Counted from the stretch's first letter, positions 27,692 to 37,277 are shown. The stretch: DNA of 48,907 bases from Alteromonadaceae bacterium (GCA_016765535.1 JAESPQ010000114.1:1-48907), one strand, 5' to 3'. Program-made: numbers and translations. Notes: generated by a model not told the origin, from the sequence alone.

Positions 27692-27898
27692 ATGAAAACT
27701 CAAATAAATAATAGCAATTTATCCGCAAGCTATATTGAAGAAAAATTAAGCTCTCAAAATATAACTCAACCACAAGTTAATATAAATAAACAACCAACAT
27801 CGCAGTTAACTGCTTTTAAAAAACAATTAACGAATTATGCCACCAAAACACCGAAGATTGATGGTGATAATACTTTATGTGTATTAGGATACAACTAA
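27692..27898 (+). CDS. Small hypothetical protein (68 aa)
   Basis: I do not recognise this protein. The ATG at 27692 has AAGGAA about 7 nt upstream, a better start than the upstream in-frame ATGs at 27659 and 27674. The product begins MKTQINNSNLSASYIEEKLS, is rich in Asn, Gln, Thr and Ser, has a basic FKKQL segment, and ends in IDGDNTLCVLGYN with one cysteine. There is no signal peptide or membrane segment, so it is probably a small cytoplasmic protein. It stands alone between the tRNA and the DctD-like gene, and a sigma54-like site precedes it. Confidence 0.45.
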   Translation: MKTQINNSNLSASYIEEKLSSQNITQPQVNINKQPTSQLTAFKKQLTNYATKTPKIDGDNTLCVLGYN

Positions 27899-27964
27899 AT
27901 CGATAAAAGTTAGCTAGTTAGTTAAAGACTACAGGCTAAAGTATTTAAAGCTCTCAAGTAAAAA

Positions 27965-29344
27965 TTAAAGATAATCACTGCGATTTATATTATAGCGCTG
28001 CATTTTTAAATTAAGGTTACGACGACTTACCTGTAGTAAGTCGATAACATCTTTAATGCGACCTCTAGATTCACGCATAGCATTACGTAGCAAATATTCT
28101 TCAAAGCGCCCTACTTGCTCAGCTAAACTGCGTAAACTTGCTGTTGGCAAGCTACCATCAAGTACATCCGTTTGATAACCGTCTTTCGTGAGTAATGAAG
28201 CTAAGGTAACTTCTTGGCTAACATTGCTAATAACGTATTGTTGTGCCAAGTTTTTTAGCTCTCGAATGTTACCCGGCCATGATCGTGTAGTGAGCAATAC
28301 GATGTCTTCCATCGATGGCGTTGGTTTTTTTACTTTATATTTATGACACGCCTGCTCTAAAAAGTGCTGAAATAATATGGGGATATCATCCAAACGTTGC
28401 TCTAATTTAGGAATATTTAAGTTGGCTATTTTTAATCGATAATATAAATCTAATCTAAAATCACCTTGCTCAGACAATTTTTTTAAATCAACTTTAGTCG
28501 CACAAATAACTCGAGGGTTAATCGTAATGCTTTTATTAGAACCTACCCGTTCAATGGTGTTTTCTTGTAATGCACGTAATAATTTCACCTGAAAAGACAT
28601 TGGCATCGATTCTATTTCATCTAAAAATAATGTACCTTTACTCGCATACTCTAATTTACCAATTCGAGTTTGACTTGCGCCTGTAAAAGCTCCTTTTTCA
28701 TGACCAAAAAGCTCTGACTCTAATAAATTTTCAGGTATCGCGCCACAATTTATTGCCACAAAAGGATGATCACTACGATGACTATAATCATGTAAACAAT
28801 TAGCAACCAGCTCTTTACCTGTCCCTGTATCGCCATGGATCACCACGCTAGCATCGAAACTTGCTAATGATAAAACTTGTTTTCTTAACGACATCATCGG
28901 TAAAGAAGTGCCAATTAAGCGCGAATCTATGCCACTAATATAAGATAATTGATTTTGCAGACGTCTGTTATCTACTTCCAACTGACGCTTGTTAGCGGCT
29001 CTTTTTATAATTTGACTTAAATGTTCTGGCTCAAAAGGTTTTTCAATAAAATAATAAGCCCCTTGTTCCATCGCATTAACCGCCATGGCTATATCACCAT
29101 GCCCGGTCATTAAAATAACAGGGAGTTGTGCATCTAAAAAATTGATTTTTTGTTGTAGTTCTAAACCACTAATATGAGGCATTTTTACATCGCTAAGCAC
29201 CACATCAATATCATGTTCATTTAATATCGACATTACTTTGTTGGCATCGTGGCAAGTAAGTACTTTAAAACCGTTCATGGTTAACCAACGTTCAGTACTG
29301 GTCGCTACGGTTAAATCATCTTCAATAATAAGTACTTGCGTCAT
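27965..29344 (-). CDS. DctD-like sigma54-dependent response regulator
   Basis: This is a 459-residue NtrC-family activator. The receiver domain (~1-120) has phospho-acceptor D52 in VLSDVKMPHISG, the acidic pair D9/D10 and K102. The AAA+ domain (~140-380) has Walker A GDTGTGKE (171-178), the sigma54-contact loop GAFTGA (218-223) and Walker B LFLDEI (239-244). A Fis-type helix-turn-helix (~425-455) follows. Closest in type to DctD, the regulator of C4-dicarboxylate transport, but no dct transporter is nearby. It is the last gene of a Cache protein-kinase-regulator set downstream of ggt. A sigma54-like promoter ahead of ggt makes that gene its best candidate target. The ATG at 29344 has AGGA upstream. 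Confidence 0.9.
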   Translation of the reverse strand: MTQVLIIEDDLTVATSTERWLTMNGFKVLTCHDANKVMSILNEHDIDVVLSDVKMPHISGLELQQKINFLDAQLPVILMTGHGDIAMAVNAMEQGAYYFIEKPFEPEHLSQIIKRAANKRQLEVDNRRLQNQLSYISGIDSRLIGTSLPMMSLRKQVLSLASFDASVVIHGDTGTGKELVANCLHDYSHRSDHPFVAINCGAIPENLLESELFGHEKGAFTGASQTRIGKLEYASKGTLFLDEIESMPMSFQVKLLRALQENTIERVGSNKSITINPRVICATKVDLKKLSEQGDFRLDLYYRLKIANLNIPKLEQRLDDIPILFQHFLEQACHKYKVKKPTPSMEDIVLLTTRSWPGNIRELKNLAQQYVISNVSQEVTLASLLTKDGYQTDVLDGSLPTASLRSLAEQVGRFEEYLLRNAMRESRGRIKDVIDLLQVSRRNLNLKMQRYNINRSDYL

Positions 29345-29353
29345 TCTGTTTTC

Positions 29354-31135
29354 CTAATTTTTTGTCGTAACCTGTAATAGGCTAATTTTAAAGGAGGTTG
29401 AAAAACCTTCATTTATCGGTTGTGCAAGCAGTTCGATACTACCGCCTACTTTACTGAGGATATCTTGGCATATGGCTAAACCTAAACCGAGTGAACTAGC
29501 ATTTTCTTTACTACTAATAAAAGGTGAAAAAATATCATCTTTAATTTCTTGCTTAACACCTGAGCCATTATCACTAATAAAAACAATCACAGTTATTGCA
29601 TCAAAAGAGACCTTTATCTCAATCTTTTTATCTGCGTTAGCACACAGGGCATCGCAAGCATTTTGCAATAAATTATTCATGACTTGTTGTAATTGATTAT
29701 GATCAATCACTACCGCAAGATTATGATCAAACTCATTTAGGGCACAATGTATATGCTCACTAATAAAACGTGCTTTAAATAAAGATAATGAATAATTAAT
29801 GGCTTGATAAAGGTTAGTACTATTATGCTGACTAGGGCTACGCTTACAGGCAAAGCCTTTTAATTGAGAACTAATTGCTGCGAGTAATGCCGTAGCATTA
29901 ATAATATGAGATAAGCTATGAGCAACTTCTTGGTAATTTTCTCTTGCTAAGTACTTATTGGCAATACTTGCTTCTGTTTTGATGCTGGTTATCGGTTGAT
30001 TAATATCATGAGCGATGGTCGTTGCCATCATCCCCAGTGAAGCTAACTTTTGTTGTTGTTTTAATTCAATATCTAAATCTTTTAATACTCGTTGATGTTG
30101 TTGCTGTTTAAATTTTGCTTGTCGTTTTTCTTTAATAAAAAGCCAAAACAAACTCAGTAAAATTATACAGATCAAAATAAAAGCAACATTAAAGCGACTT
30201 TGCTTAATTAATGGCATAATGTTGGTAAGATGATGCACTCGAAGTGGGTGATCGCTTAATATACTTGAGCGAACTAAAAATTGTTGTCCCTGAGGATTTT
30301 TTTTATTTATTGCCGTTGTCAAAATATCATTATCAATATTAACAATGCCTAACTGATTAAAAAGTTTTTTCTCAACAAAGTTTTTATCTAACTGTTTTTT
30401 TAAAGCATAAGGTAAATTAGAAAACGTTTGATACAGCCAATCAGGCTCACTAGATAACATCACAATACCGCGAGGATCACTCACTAAAACAACTGTTTGC
30501 TTGTTAAACAGCGATTGGCTTAACTCCGTTTGTAATGCTGATAAGTCAATTAACAAACCAATATAACCGCATATTTTTTTATTTTGTTTTTTATCAATAT
30601 TTAGCGTATTAAAAACAGGTAATGCAATTAAATACTTAGCGGTTATTTGCGCTTGAGAAAATATTAATTGTTCGGTTTTTTTATTTTTAAATGCTCTACT
30701 ACTAATACGTTGTCGAATTGAGTCTATCATTGCGAAATCATTATTCGAGTCTTTGGCAGCTATTAACAATTGTTTAGTATTACCAATAAACAAGGTGCGA
30801 TTAACCATTGTGGCCTGTAACTGGTTTAAATAATGCTGTGCTCGTTGCTGAGTAACAGGGGTATTTAATAATAAAAATTTTTTGAGAATTGGATGGTTAG
30901 CGATAAGTGGTAATAAATCAGGTTGTACATTATCTAATTCATTTTGAATTTTTCGTTGATAGAGTGCCAAATCGCTTTGCGCACTTTGTTTTAGCAGTTG
31001 TAATTGCTGATGATTATAAATTCGCCATACCGCTAATGATACTAAGCTTAAAAAGAGAAGAAACAAACCACTGCGCAATAAATAAACACTTGTGCTAACC
31101 GCAGAATTACGCGTATTAATTAGTTGTATACTCAT
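29354..31135 (-). CDS. DctB-like membrane sensor histidine kinase
   Basis: This is a 593-residue kinase. TM1 is at ~22-40 and TM2 at ~316-334, bracketing a ~275-residue periplasmic sensor region of dCache type, with no PAS or HAMP domain seen afterwards. The HisKA motif TIAHDINQPITSIK has H376. The ATPase region has the N-box NNLLQNACDAL and G-boxes DNGSGV and SSLGLGLAIC. This is the DctB layout. The start ATG overlaps the stop of the upstream Cache gene by 4 bp (ATGA), indicating translational coupling. The regulator gene follows 9 bp downstream. Its ligand is unknown; gene context (glutamyltransferase, glutaminase) suggests an amino acid or gamma-glutamyl compound, which is inference. Confidence 0.9.
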   Translation of the reverse strand: MSIQLINTRNSAVSTSVYLLRSGLFLLFLSLVSLAVWRIYNHQQLQLLKQSAQSDLALYQRKIQNELDNVQPDLLPLIANHPILKKFLLLNTPVTQQRAQHYLNQLQATMVNRTLFIGNTKQLLIAAKDSNNDFAMIDSIRQRISSRAFKNKKTEQLIFSQAQITAKYLIALPVFNTLNIDKKQNKKICGYIGLLIDLSALQTELSQSLFNKQTVVLVSDPRGIVMLSSEPDWLYQTFSNLPYALKKQLDKNFVEKKLFNQLGIVNIDNDILTTAINKKNPQGQQFLVRSSILSDHPLRVHHLTNIMPLIKQSRFNVAFILICIILLSLFWLFIKEKRQAKFKQQQHQRVLKDLDIELKQQQKLASLGMMATTIAHDINQPITSIKTEASIANKYLARENYQEVAHSLSHIINATALLAAISSQLKGFACKRSPSQHNSTNLYQAINYSLSLFKARFISEHIHCALNEFDHNLAVVIDHNQLQQVMNNLLQNACDALCANADKKIEIKVSFDAITVIVFISDNGSGVKQEIKDDIFSPFISSKENASSLGLGLAICQDILSKVGGSIELLAQPINEGFSTSFKISLLQVTTKN

Positions 31136-32280
31136 TCATCAACCGATGTATTAGTAGCTGTTTTTTTCATGATCTTATCTTTATCAACAAGGTTTTTAGC
31201 CGATAGTTTTTGCACTGAAATAGATAAAGGTTGACGTAATAAATAGACAAATCGTAGTAATGATATTATTAGCACAAATACAGCAAATAACGCGGTTAAA
31301 TATAAATCATTACCCATATTTTGACTTAATTGACTTTCAGGAACCACTAATAATAAATGCCATTCTTGCTCATCACTAAAAAGTAATGACGAATAAGAGA
31401 CCAAATATCGAATACCTTGCTCACTAAAGTAAAATTCATTAAAACCATGTTCTTGATAGCTAGTTAGCGCTTTTTTAATGGTATTCTTTTTTAAGTCCTT
31501 TAAAGTAATTAAGCGTTGCTTTATTTCAACATTTTTAAAGCCAGAATAAGCAATCACTTTTTCTTGCTCATTAAAAATAACTAAATCAGTTGCTCTTGAA
31601 GACCCCGCATCAAATAAAAAATTAGACAGTTCACTCAAAACAATATCAACACCCCATACTCCCATTAATTGTTGATTTTTATATATTGGATAAGAAGCAG
31701 TTACACCCGGGATCAAATGTTCACGATCAGAATCAAATGAATAGACATCGCTCCAATAAAAGCCACCTATCGCTGTTGCTCCTTTATACCAAAGACGAGT
31801 AGTCGGATCATATTCAGGCGATAATGGTGTTGATTTACGTAAGCTATTACGATCTTTATCAAGAAAATTTTTTTGTTCTACTAATTGCTTTTCGATATTA
31901 CGAGTAATAGTTTGAATTCGATACACATAATTTTTAGCATAAGTGTTATGCCAAAACCAAAACTCTTTATTTTGATCTCCAACAAAATAGCCATTAAATT
32001 GCGGATAAGTTTCAATAAAAGGATAAACAAATGCTTTTAAACTCTCGGGTTTGTCTAACGAGATAAGGTCTTGCTCTATTAGATACGCACCTAATTTAAC
32101 AATATTTTTTGCTGGCATTAAAAAATTACGGGTCGCATTTTTAATGCTGGTTTTTAATTGCCATATATAATCATCGGAAAACTGATCTAAATGTTTTCTT
32201 TGTTCTACGCTAGTATATATTACCCAGCTTGATGAAAATATTAATAGCAGTAAAATGCTACGTAAAAAATTATTAAACAA
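31132..32280 (-). CDS. Stand-alone membrane-anchored double-Cache sensor protein
   Basis: The 382-residue protein has TM1 (~5-23), a periplasmic dCache domain of ~300 residues with motifs DPTTRLWYKGA, FYWSDVYSFDS and GVTASYPIYKNQQLMGVWGV, TM2 (~330-352) and only a ~30-residue cytoplasmic tail. It has no kinase, GGDEF, HAMP or methyl-accepting domain, so it cannot signal by itself. It overlaps the kinase gene by 4 bp, which suggests an accessory ligand-sensing partner of that kinase. The start is TTG at 32280, with AGAGG 6 nt upstream; no ATG precedes the first membrane segment. It begins 77 bp after the ggt stop. Confidence 0.8.
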   Translation of the reverse strand: MFNNFLRSILLLLIFSSSWVIYTSVEQRKHLDQFSDDYIWQLKTSIKNATRNFLMPAKNIVKLGAYLIEQDLISLDKPESLKAFVYPFIETYPQFNGYFVGDQNKEFWFWHNTYAKNYVYRIQTITRNIEKQLVEQKNFLDKDRNSLRKSTPLSPEYDPTTRLWYKGATAIGGFYWSDVYSFDSDREHLIPGVTASYPIYKNQQLMGVWGVDIVLSELSNFLFDAGSSRATDLVIFNEQEKVIAYSGFKNVEIKQRLITLKDLKKNTIKKALTSYQEHGFNEFYFSEQGIRYLVSYSSLLFSDEQEWHLLLVVPESQLSQNMGNDLYLTALFAVFVLIISLLRFVYLLRQPLSISVQKLSAKNLVDKDKIMKKTATNTSVDE

Positions 32281-32357
32281 ATTAAACCTCTATTTAGTTT
32301 TAATTTAGTATCTTACACAACAACACAAGGTACTAAAATAAACTTTATCTATTCATC

Positions 32358-34166
32358 TTACTGAGTTAGAACAAGCCCTTCTCGTCGAGGATCTGCCCCA
32401 CCAACAAGTCCTTGTTTCGTGACTTCAATGGCATGTATTCCTGAATTTAAATCACGTATTTGTACGTGATGCCCTTTCGCTTCTAACGCAGATTTTAACA
32501 GTTCAACACTAGTACCTTTTTCTAACGTAGTGATGTAGTTACGGTTCGTCACTTTAGGTAAGTTAATGGCTTCTTGCGGATCTAAATGCCAATCAAGTAC
32601 ACCAATAATAGTTTGCGCAACATAATCAATAATTCGACTTCCTCCAGGGGACCCCACTAATAACTTTAATGTATTATCAGCATTAAACACCATCATTGGT
32701 GCCATAGAGCTACGTGGTCGTTTATTAGCTTCCACTCGATTAGCGACCCATTTACCATTTCGTTTAGGATCTAAAGAAAAGTCAGTCAGTTGATTATTTA
32801 AAATAAAACCTTCAACCATAAGCGCAGAGCCAAAACCATTTTCAATACTGCTAGTCATCGAAACGGCATTACCTTGTGCATCAATAATAGAAATATGGCT
32901 TGTTGACGGTCTTTCTATCGCATTATCATCCGCTTGTACTAATGCCCCCTGTGGTGTACCAGCAAATGCTTTGCCCATATCTACATTAATATTAATCAAT
33001 TTTGCTCGTTTTGCTAAATAATCATCAGCAACAAGCCCGTTCATAGGAACTGAGACAAAATCAGTATCTGCCAAGTAACGATCTCTATCAGCAAAAGCCA
33101 AACGCGAACTTTGCGTAAACAAGTGTACCGCCTCTAATGAATTAGGCTGATATTGCGATAAATTAAACGCTTCTAATTGTTTTAATATTTGAATAACCGC
33201 AATACCACCAGAGCTTGATGGCGGCATACCACAGAGGTTATAGCCATGATAATGTGCACAAATAGGCTTTCGCTGAGGCACACTATATGCCGCCATATCT
33301 TGCATACTTAACAGGCCTGGGGCAATAGCGGAATGTTGCACTTTAGCAACAATTTTTTTCGCTAGCCAACCTTTATAGAAAACATCTATCCCCTCTTTGG
33401 CAATACTACGATAAGCATTAGCTAACTTTTTATTCACTAAAATATCGCCCGCTTTAAGCGGCTTACCGTTAGGAAACAAATAATGCTTAATTTCAGGTAG
33501 TTTATGAATACCAGGGTTAAAATTCATACCCAATAATTTCTCTAAACGCGGAGAGACTACAAAACCATTTTCAGCTAACTTTATTGCAGGTTCAAATAGT
33601 GTTGCCCACGGTAGTTTACCGTATTGATCGTGCGCTTTTTTAAACGTTGCCAATAACCCCGGAACGCCAACAGAACGACCGCCAACAACAGCATCGATCC
33701 ATTTTAATGGTTTACCATTTGCTTTTAAAAACAAACTACTGGTTGCTTTTGCTGGTGCAGTTTCTCGACCATCAAAAGCAACCATTTTATGATGTTGATT
33801 ATCCCAATGCAGCACAAAGGTACCACCACCAATGCCTGATGATTGTAACTCTACTAAGTTAAGCACTAATTCAGTCGCAATAGCCGCATCAACAGCACTA
33901 CCACCTTGTTTTAAAATACTATAACCTGCTTTACTCGCATAAGGATTAGCTGCGACAACCATAAATTTTTTACCGTAGACGGCTTTATTTTTAGCAAGTC
34001 CTGTTGCGGCCTCTGGTTCTCGCGCTTCTCGATGCACTGTTGTCGTTATTGTAGTAATCGATGCTTCATTTACAATAGCATGTGATGAGGTAGCAACTAA
34101 TGTAGTAGATAAAAGTGCGGTTGACAAAAGTACCTTGGTAAATAATTGTTTTTTATAAAAAGTCAT
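32358..34166 (-). CDS. ggt: Gamma-glutamyltransferase
   Basis: This periplasmic enzyme cleaves gamma-glutamyl bonds of glutathione and glutamine-like compounds, releasing glutamate. The 602-residue precursor has a signal peptide ending near residue 30 (ATSSHA). The autoprocessing nucleophile is Thr422 in STSHISIID, dividing large and small subunits. Substrate-binding Arg in FDGRETAP (~R134), the SSSGG segment (~317-321) and GSPGGSRI complete the family signature. The ATG at 34166 has AGGA upstream. A sigma54-like promoter lies 83 bp upstream. It is the first gene before the Cache-kinase-regulator set and is divergent from glutaminase. Confidence 0.95.
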   Translation of the reverse strand: MTFYKKQLFTKVLLSTALLSTTLVATSSHAIVNEASITTITTTVHREAREPEAATGLAKNKAVYGKKFMVVAANPYASKAGYSILKQGGSAVDAAIATELVLNLVELQSSGIGGGTFVLHWDNQHHKMVAFDGRETAPAKATSSLFLKANGKPLKWIDAVVGGRSVGVPGLLATFKKAHDQYGKLPWATLFEPAIKLAENGFVVSPRLEKLLGMNFNPGIHKLPEIKHYLFPNGKPLKAGDILVNKKLANAYRSIAKEGIDVFYKGWLAKKIVAKVQHSAIAPGLLSMQDMAAYSVPQRKPICAHYHGYNLCGMPPSSSGGIAVIQILKQLEAFNLSQYQPNSLEAVHLFTQSSRLAFADRDRYLADTDFVSVPMNGLVADDYLAKRAKLININVDMGKAFAGTPQGALVQADDNAIERPSTSHISIIDAQGNAVSMTSSIENGFGSALMVEGFILNNQLTDFSLDPKRNGKWVANRVEANKRPRSSMAPMMVFNADNTLKLLVGSPGGSRIIDYVAQTIIGVLDWHLDPQEAINLPKVTNRNYITTLEKGTSVELLKSALEAKGHHVQIRDLNSGIHAIEVTKQGLVGGADPRREGLVLTQ

Positions 34167-34248
34167 TCATATTCCTATACGACTGCTGATACATAATATT
34201 TTTTAATTAAAAATTCATGATAAGTATAATTTAGCTAACGTTACTTTA

Positions 34249-34264
34249 TGCTAATAACAAGCCA
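34249..34264 (-). promoter_or_regulatory. Sigma54-like promoter of ggt
   Basis: On the minus strand TGGCTTGTTATTAGCA has GG-N10-GC with TGGC and T-GCA. It lies in the 372-bp gap between ggt and the divergent glutaminase gene. Confidence 0.6.
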
Positions 34265-34272
34265 ACTTTAAA

Positions 34273-34357
34273 TTACCTATAATACATTGAAAAACAATAA
34301 AATAATAAAACAAAACAAAGTGATTGCATTATTTATAGGTATTATATTTCTTACCTA
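34273..34357. promoter_or_regulatory. Candidate activator sites between ggt and glutaminase gene
   Basis: TTACCTA occurs at 34273-34279 and 34351-34357, and the complement TAGGTA at 34336-34341. The last two form a dyad ~72-93 bp upstream of the ggt -24 element, a usual distance for a sigma54 activator site. This is pattern-based inference. The rest of the gap is AT-rich with nothing recognised. Confidence 0.35.
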
Positions 34358-34538
34358 AAAATATAGACAGGAAAATTATTGCCTACTAATATATTTAGCC
34401 CCTAATATTCATTAAACATTTAAACAGAATTTAGTTGTCAAGTAAGTAACTTATGTATATAACTAGCGAACATATTTTGTCTCAATTTCATTTCAATTAG
34501 CTTTTAAATTAAATTGTTTACTACATTCGGTTACTTTT

Positions 34539-35465
34539 ATGGATTTTTTAACGGTTTTAAACGACATACAGACGCAAATACAACCTTTACTTGGTCAAGG
34601 AAAAGTAGCGGATTACATTCCTGCACTCGCAGCAGTAGATAGCAAACATTTTGGTATGGCTGTTACTTTAAATACAGGTGAGTTTTATGGCGTAGGTAAC
34701 TACCAGCAACCCTTTTCTATACAAAGTATTTCTAAGGTTTTTAGCTTCACTTTAGCGCTGCGAGCTTACCGAGAAGAATTATATAAAAGAGTGGGGCGAG
34801 AGCCATCAGGCAATCCTTTCAATTCTTTAGTTCAGTTGGAATATGAACAAGGCATTCCGCGTAATCCTTTCATTAACGCTGGTGCTATTGTGGTATGTGA
34901 TAGTTTAATTTCACACTTTGCTGATCATAACAGCAATACGGTAGAGCAAATTCTACATTTTATACGTGCTTGTAGTCATGATGAATCGATAAATTGTGAT
35001 CGAAATGTTTTTTCATCCGAAATGCAGTATGGATATTTAAATATTGCTTTAGCTAATTTAATGAAAAGCTTTGATAATTTAGAAAACAATGTTGATGAGG
35101 TGATCAAAACTTATTTTCGGCAATGCTCTATCGTGATGAACTGCCAACAATTATCACGCGCGATGTTATATTTAGCGGATCATGGTAGCGATCCTATCAC
35201 CGGACGAGCGTTTATTAACGAATCACAAGCTAAACGTATTAATTCATTAATGCTAACGTGTGGGCATTATGATGCCAGTGGTGACTTTGCTTTTCATGTA
35301 GGCTTACCAGGAAAAAGCGGTGTCGGCGGTGGTATTGTTGCTGTTATTCCCGGCAAAATGGCGGTTGCCGTTTATTCACCCGCATTAAATAAAAGCGGCA
35401 ACTCATTAGTCGGTACTAAAGCATTAGAACTATTTACCACCATGACGGGGTTGTCTATTTTTTAA
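34539..35465 (+). CDS. glsB: Glutaminase
   Basis: The enzyme hydrolyses L-glutamine to glutamate and ammonia in the cytoplasm. The 308-residue length and sequence (QPLLGQGKVADYIPALA, PSGNPFNSLVQLEYEQGIPR, NPFINAGAIVVCDSLI) closely resemble the E. coli YneH/GlsB type. The serine-dependent beta-lactamase-like active site SISK supplies Ser63 and Lys66, with downstream GKSGVGGGIVA. There are no extra STAS or ankyrin domains. The ATG at 34539 gives the family's normal N-terminus. It is divergent from ggt, so both glutamate-releasing enzymes share one intergenic control region. Confidence 0.94.
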   Translation: MDFLTVLNDIQTQIQPLLGQGKVADYIPALAAVDSKHFGMAVTLNTGEFYGVGNYQQPFSIQSISKVFSFTLALRAYREELYKRVGREPSGNPFNSLVQLEYEQGIPRNPFINAGAIVVCDSLISHFADHNSNTVEQILHFIRACSHDESINCDRNVFSSEMQYGYLNIALANLMKSFDNLENNVDEVIKTYFRQCSIVMNCQQLSRAMLYLADHGSDPITGRAFINESQAKRINSLMLTCGHYDASGDFAFHVGLPGKSGVGGGIVAVIPGKMAVAVYSPALNKSGNSLVGTKALELFTTMTGLSIF

Positions 35466-35511
35466 TAGTTATTTAATATCATCATGTAATGACAATTAAA
35501 TTAAGGTTGTA

Positions 35512-35706
35512 TTAGTTTTTACTGCTCGCTTCAACATTACTTTTAAGTTCTGTATCCTGAAGCTTTTGATCTTCGCCTAATGCTTTTTTAAAGCCTTTTA
35601 TTGCTCCGCCTAAATCGCCTCCTAAACCACGCAATTTTTTGGTACCAAATAATAAAATTACAATAACGGCAACAATAATCAGTTGCCAAATGCTAATACC
35701 AGCCAT
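35512..35706 (-). CDS. tatA: TatA-family translocase subunit (orphan)
   Basis: This 64-residue protein has a single N-terminal membrane helix ([19 protein letters not shown]), the hinge [20 protein letters not shown], an amphipathic helix and an acidic/polar tail, the standard TatA form. It would build the pore of the twin-arginine export system. The ATG at 35706 has GGAGA 6-7 nt upstream; an upstream in-frame extension to 35793 has no such support. No tatB or tatC follows. Instead it lies 110 bp downstream of a gene whose product has a twin-arginine signal, suggesting a dedicated or auxiliary TatA. Confidence 0.88.
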   Translation of the reverse strand: MAGISIWQLIIVAVIVILLFGTKKLRGLGGDLGGAIKGFKKALGEDQKLQDTELKSNVEASSKN

Positions 35707-35816
35707 ATATTTCTCCAAAAGTAAGATAAAAATTATAATAAAAATCACCTGCCAAAATAAAAAACTATTAAAGCAGGTGTGTACAAAGTACAAAAAGGTA
35801 CAAGGGAATTAAAAAA

Positions 35817-37277
35817 TCACACCTCTTTAGTGGTTATGCTTAAATTTAAAGTATGACCATTTAACGGTAATACAACATTGTTTGCTGATAACATGCCACT
35901 GTTACAGTTTTGCGCAATATAAACACCACGATAACCAAGGCCTTGCTCACAATTAATTGAATTATGATTTATCATAAAACCAGTACTGTTGTGAATATTA
36001 ATTGCAGCAATAGCGTTTTTATCGCCACCAAAACGGATCATATTATTGTTAATTGATAAGTCAGTTAATAAATAATGCGTTGGAGTAATATTAATGGCTG
36101 CCCCTGATATAGTAGCGGCATTTAGGCTATTTTGGCTGATAATTAATTGTGATTTATTTTCACCTAAAATATCAATATCGCTCTTAAAACCAATCGCATG
36201 TAAACTCTGTTGTTCAATAGTATTTTTGCTAATTATTGCTACAACAGGAACGTACGCGGGAGAAATTTCAATACCTATTTCACCGCCACTGATCTTATTA
36301 TGCGAAATATTAGTATAACCGCCTTGATAAGCTATCCCTTTAGCAAAAGGCTGTTTGGTGATTAATGTGTTATAAGTAATTGTATTATGATGTTCATTCA
36401 TAATATTGCTGTTATTCTCAATTAAAATACCAACACTAGTATAATCAGCAATAAAACAATCTTTGATACAATAAGAAACTTCATTATTAACATAAATACT
36501 CGTTGGAATATTCTTAATACTAAGTTGACTTAATTGCGCGTTATAATTATTTTTTGTTGTATTAGCCGCCAATTTTAAACCAGCCCCTCCTTCTTTATTT
36601 ACATTGTCATTAACGGTTAATAAAAAGTTTTTAAAGGTTCCATCCGTATTATTGTCACTTTTAAAGGCTGTTTTAGCCAAACCTTGATAAGTAATAATAT
36701 TTTTAGCTGAATGATCAGCCGACATTAAGACCGTTTTGTCACCTTGACCAATAATACCGCCAGCCGCAATTGTTAAAGTTAAAAAATGATAATACTTAGC
36801 GCCATAGTGAATAACACGACCAGTTTGATGCGCTTGAGTCATAGCCAGAGTATTAGCATCCGCTAAGTTAGTTTCATTCGCATTATTAACGCCAATGATC
36901 CCAAATTGTTCAGCCCGAATAATGCCATCAGAAAATATTGCTTTCGCCGTTAAGCCTGTTTTGGTTAAATGAATGTAACTACCACCGTCATCACTATGCA
37001 TATTGTTAGCAACTATTTGATAAATATTATCACCTTCATCACCAGCATGGTGATAACCTAAAGTATGTACCGTATCACCAATCTTTAATAACTGATCTGT
37101 TTTCATTTCGTCAATATTAATATGGGTGATCGCATTTTCATTGGTTAGTGCTGGTTTTAGTGTTTTAACCGCATGAGCAGATGAAGATAATGCAGCACCA
37201 CCGAATAAAACGGCTGCCGATGAAGCGCCCATTACCATAAATTTACGACGCGAAGATGTTTTTTCTATATTTTTCAT
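35817..37277 (-). CDS. Tat-exported right-handed beta-helix protein (pectate lyase-like fold)
   Basis: The 486-residue protein starts with a twin-arginine signal, SSRRKFMVMG (R10, R11), a hydrophobic stretch and an AHA cleavage site near residue 36. The mature part has an N-terminal segment with GDTVHTLGYHHAGDEGDNIY, as in pectate-lyase/tail-spike-type proteins. Short beta rungs follow, rich in Asn and Ile (HNTITYN, ISHNKISGGEIGIEI, ISQNSLNAA), diagnostic of a parallel beta-helix. The substrate cannot be assigned; it could be a polysaccharide lyase/epimerase-like or binding protein. It lies between a leaderless M14 peptidase gene (76 bp upstream) and tatA. Confidence 0.82.
   Translation of the reverse strand: MKNIEKTSSRRKFMVMGASSAAVLFGGAALSSSAHAVKTLKPALTNENAITHINIDEMKTDQLLKIGDTVHTLGYHHAGDEGDNIYQIVANNMHSDDGGSYIHLTKTGLTAKAIFSDGIIRAEQFGIIGVNNANETNLADANTLAMTQAHQTGRVIHYGAKYYHFLTLTIAAGGIIGQGDKTVLMSADHSAKNIITYQGLAKTAFKSDNNTDGTFKNFLLTVNDNVNKEGGAGLKLAANTTKNNYNAQLSQLSIKNIPTSIYVNNEVSYCIKDCFIADYTSVGILIENNSNIMNEHHNTITYNTLITKQPFAKGIAYQGGYTNISHNKISGGEIGIEISPAYVPVVAIISKNTIEQQSLHAIGFKSDIDILGENKSQLIISQNSLNAATISGAAINITPTHYLLTDLSINNNMIRFGGDKNAIAAINIHNSTGFMINHNSINCEQGLGYRGVYIAQNCNSGMLSANNVVLPLNGHTLNLSITTKEV

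Noticed and set aside
27369-27700. tRNA-Arg considered as an attachment site of an integrated element
   Set aside because: No integrase gene and no repeat of the tRNA 3' end was seen downstream; neighbouring genes look like ordinary chromosomal ones.
34376-34400. Sigma54 site for the glutaminase gene
   Set aside because: The GG and GC pairs near 34370-34384 are separated by 9 rather than 10 bases, a spacing sigma54 does not normally tolerate.
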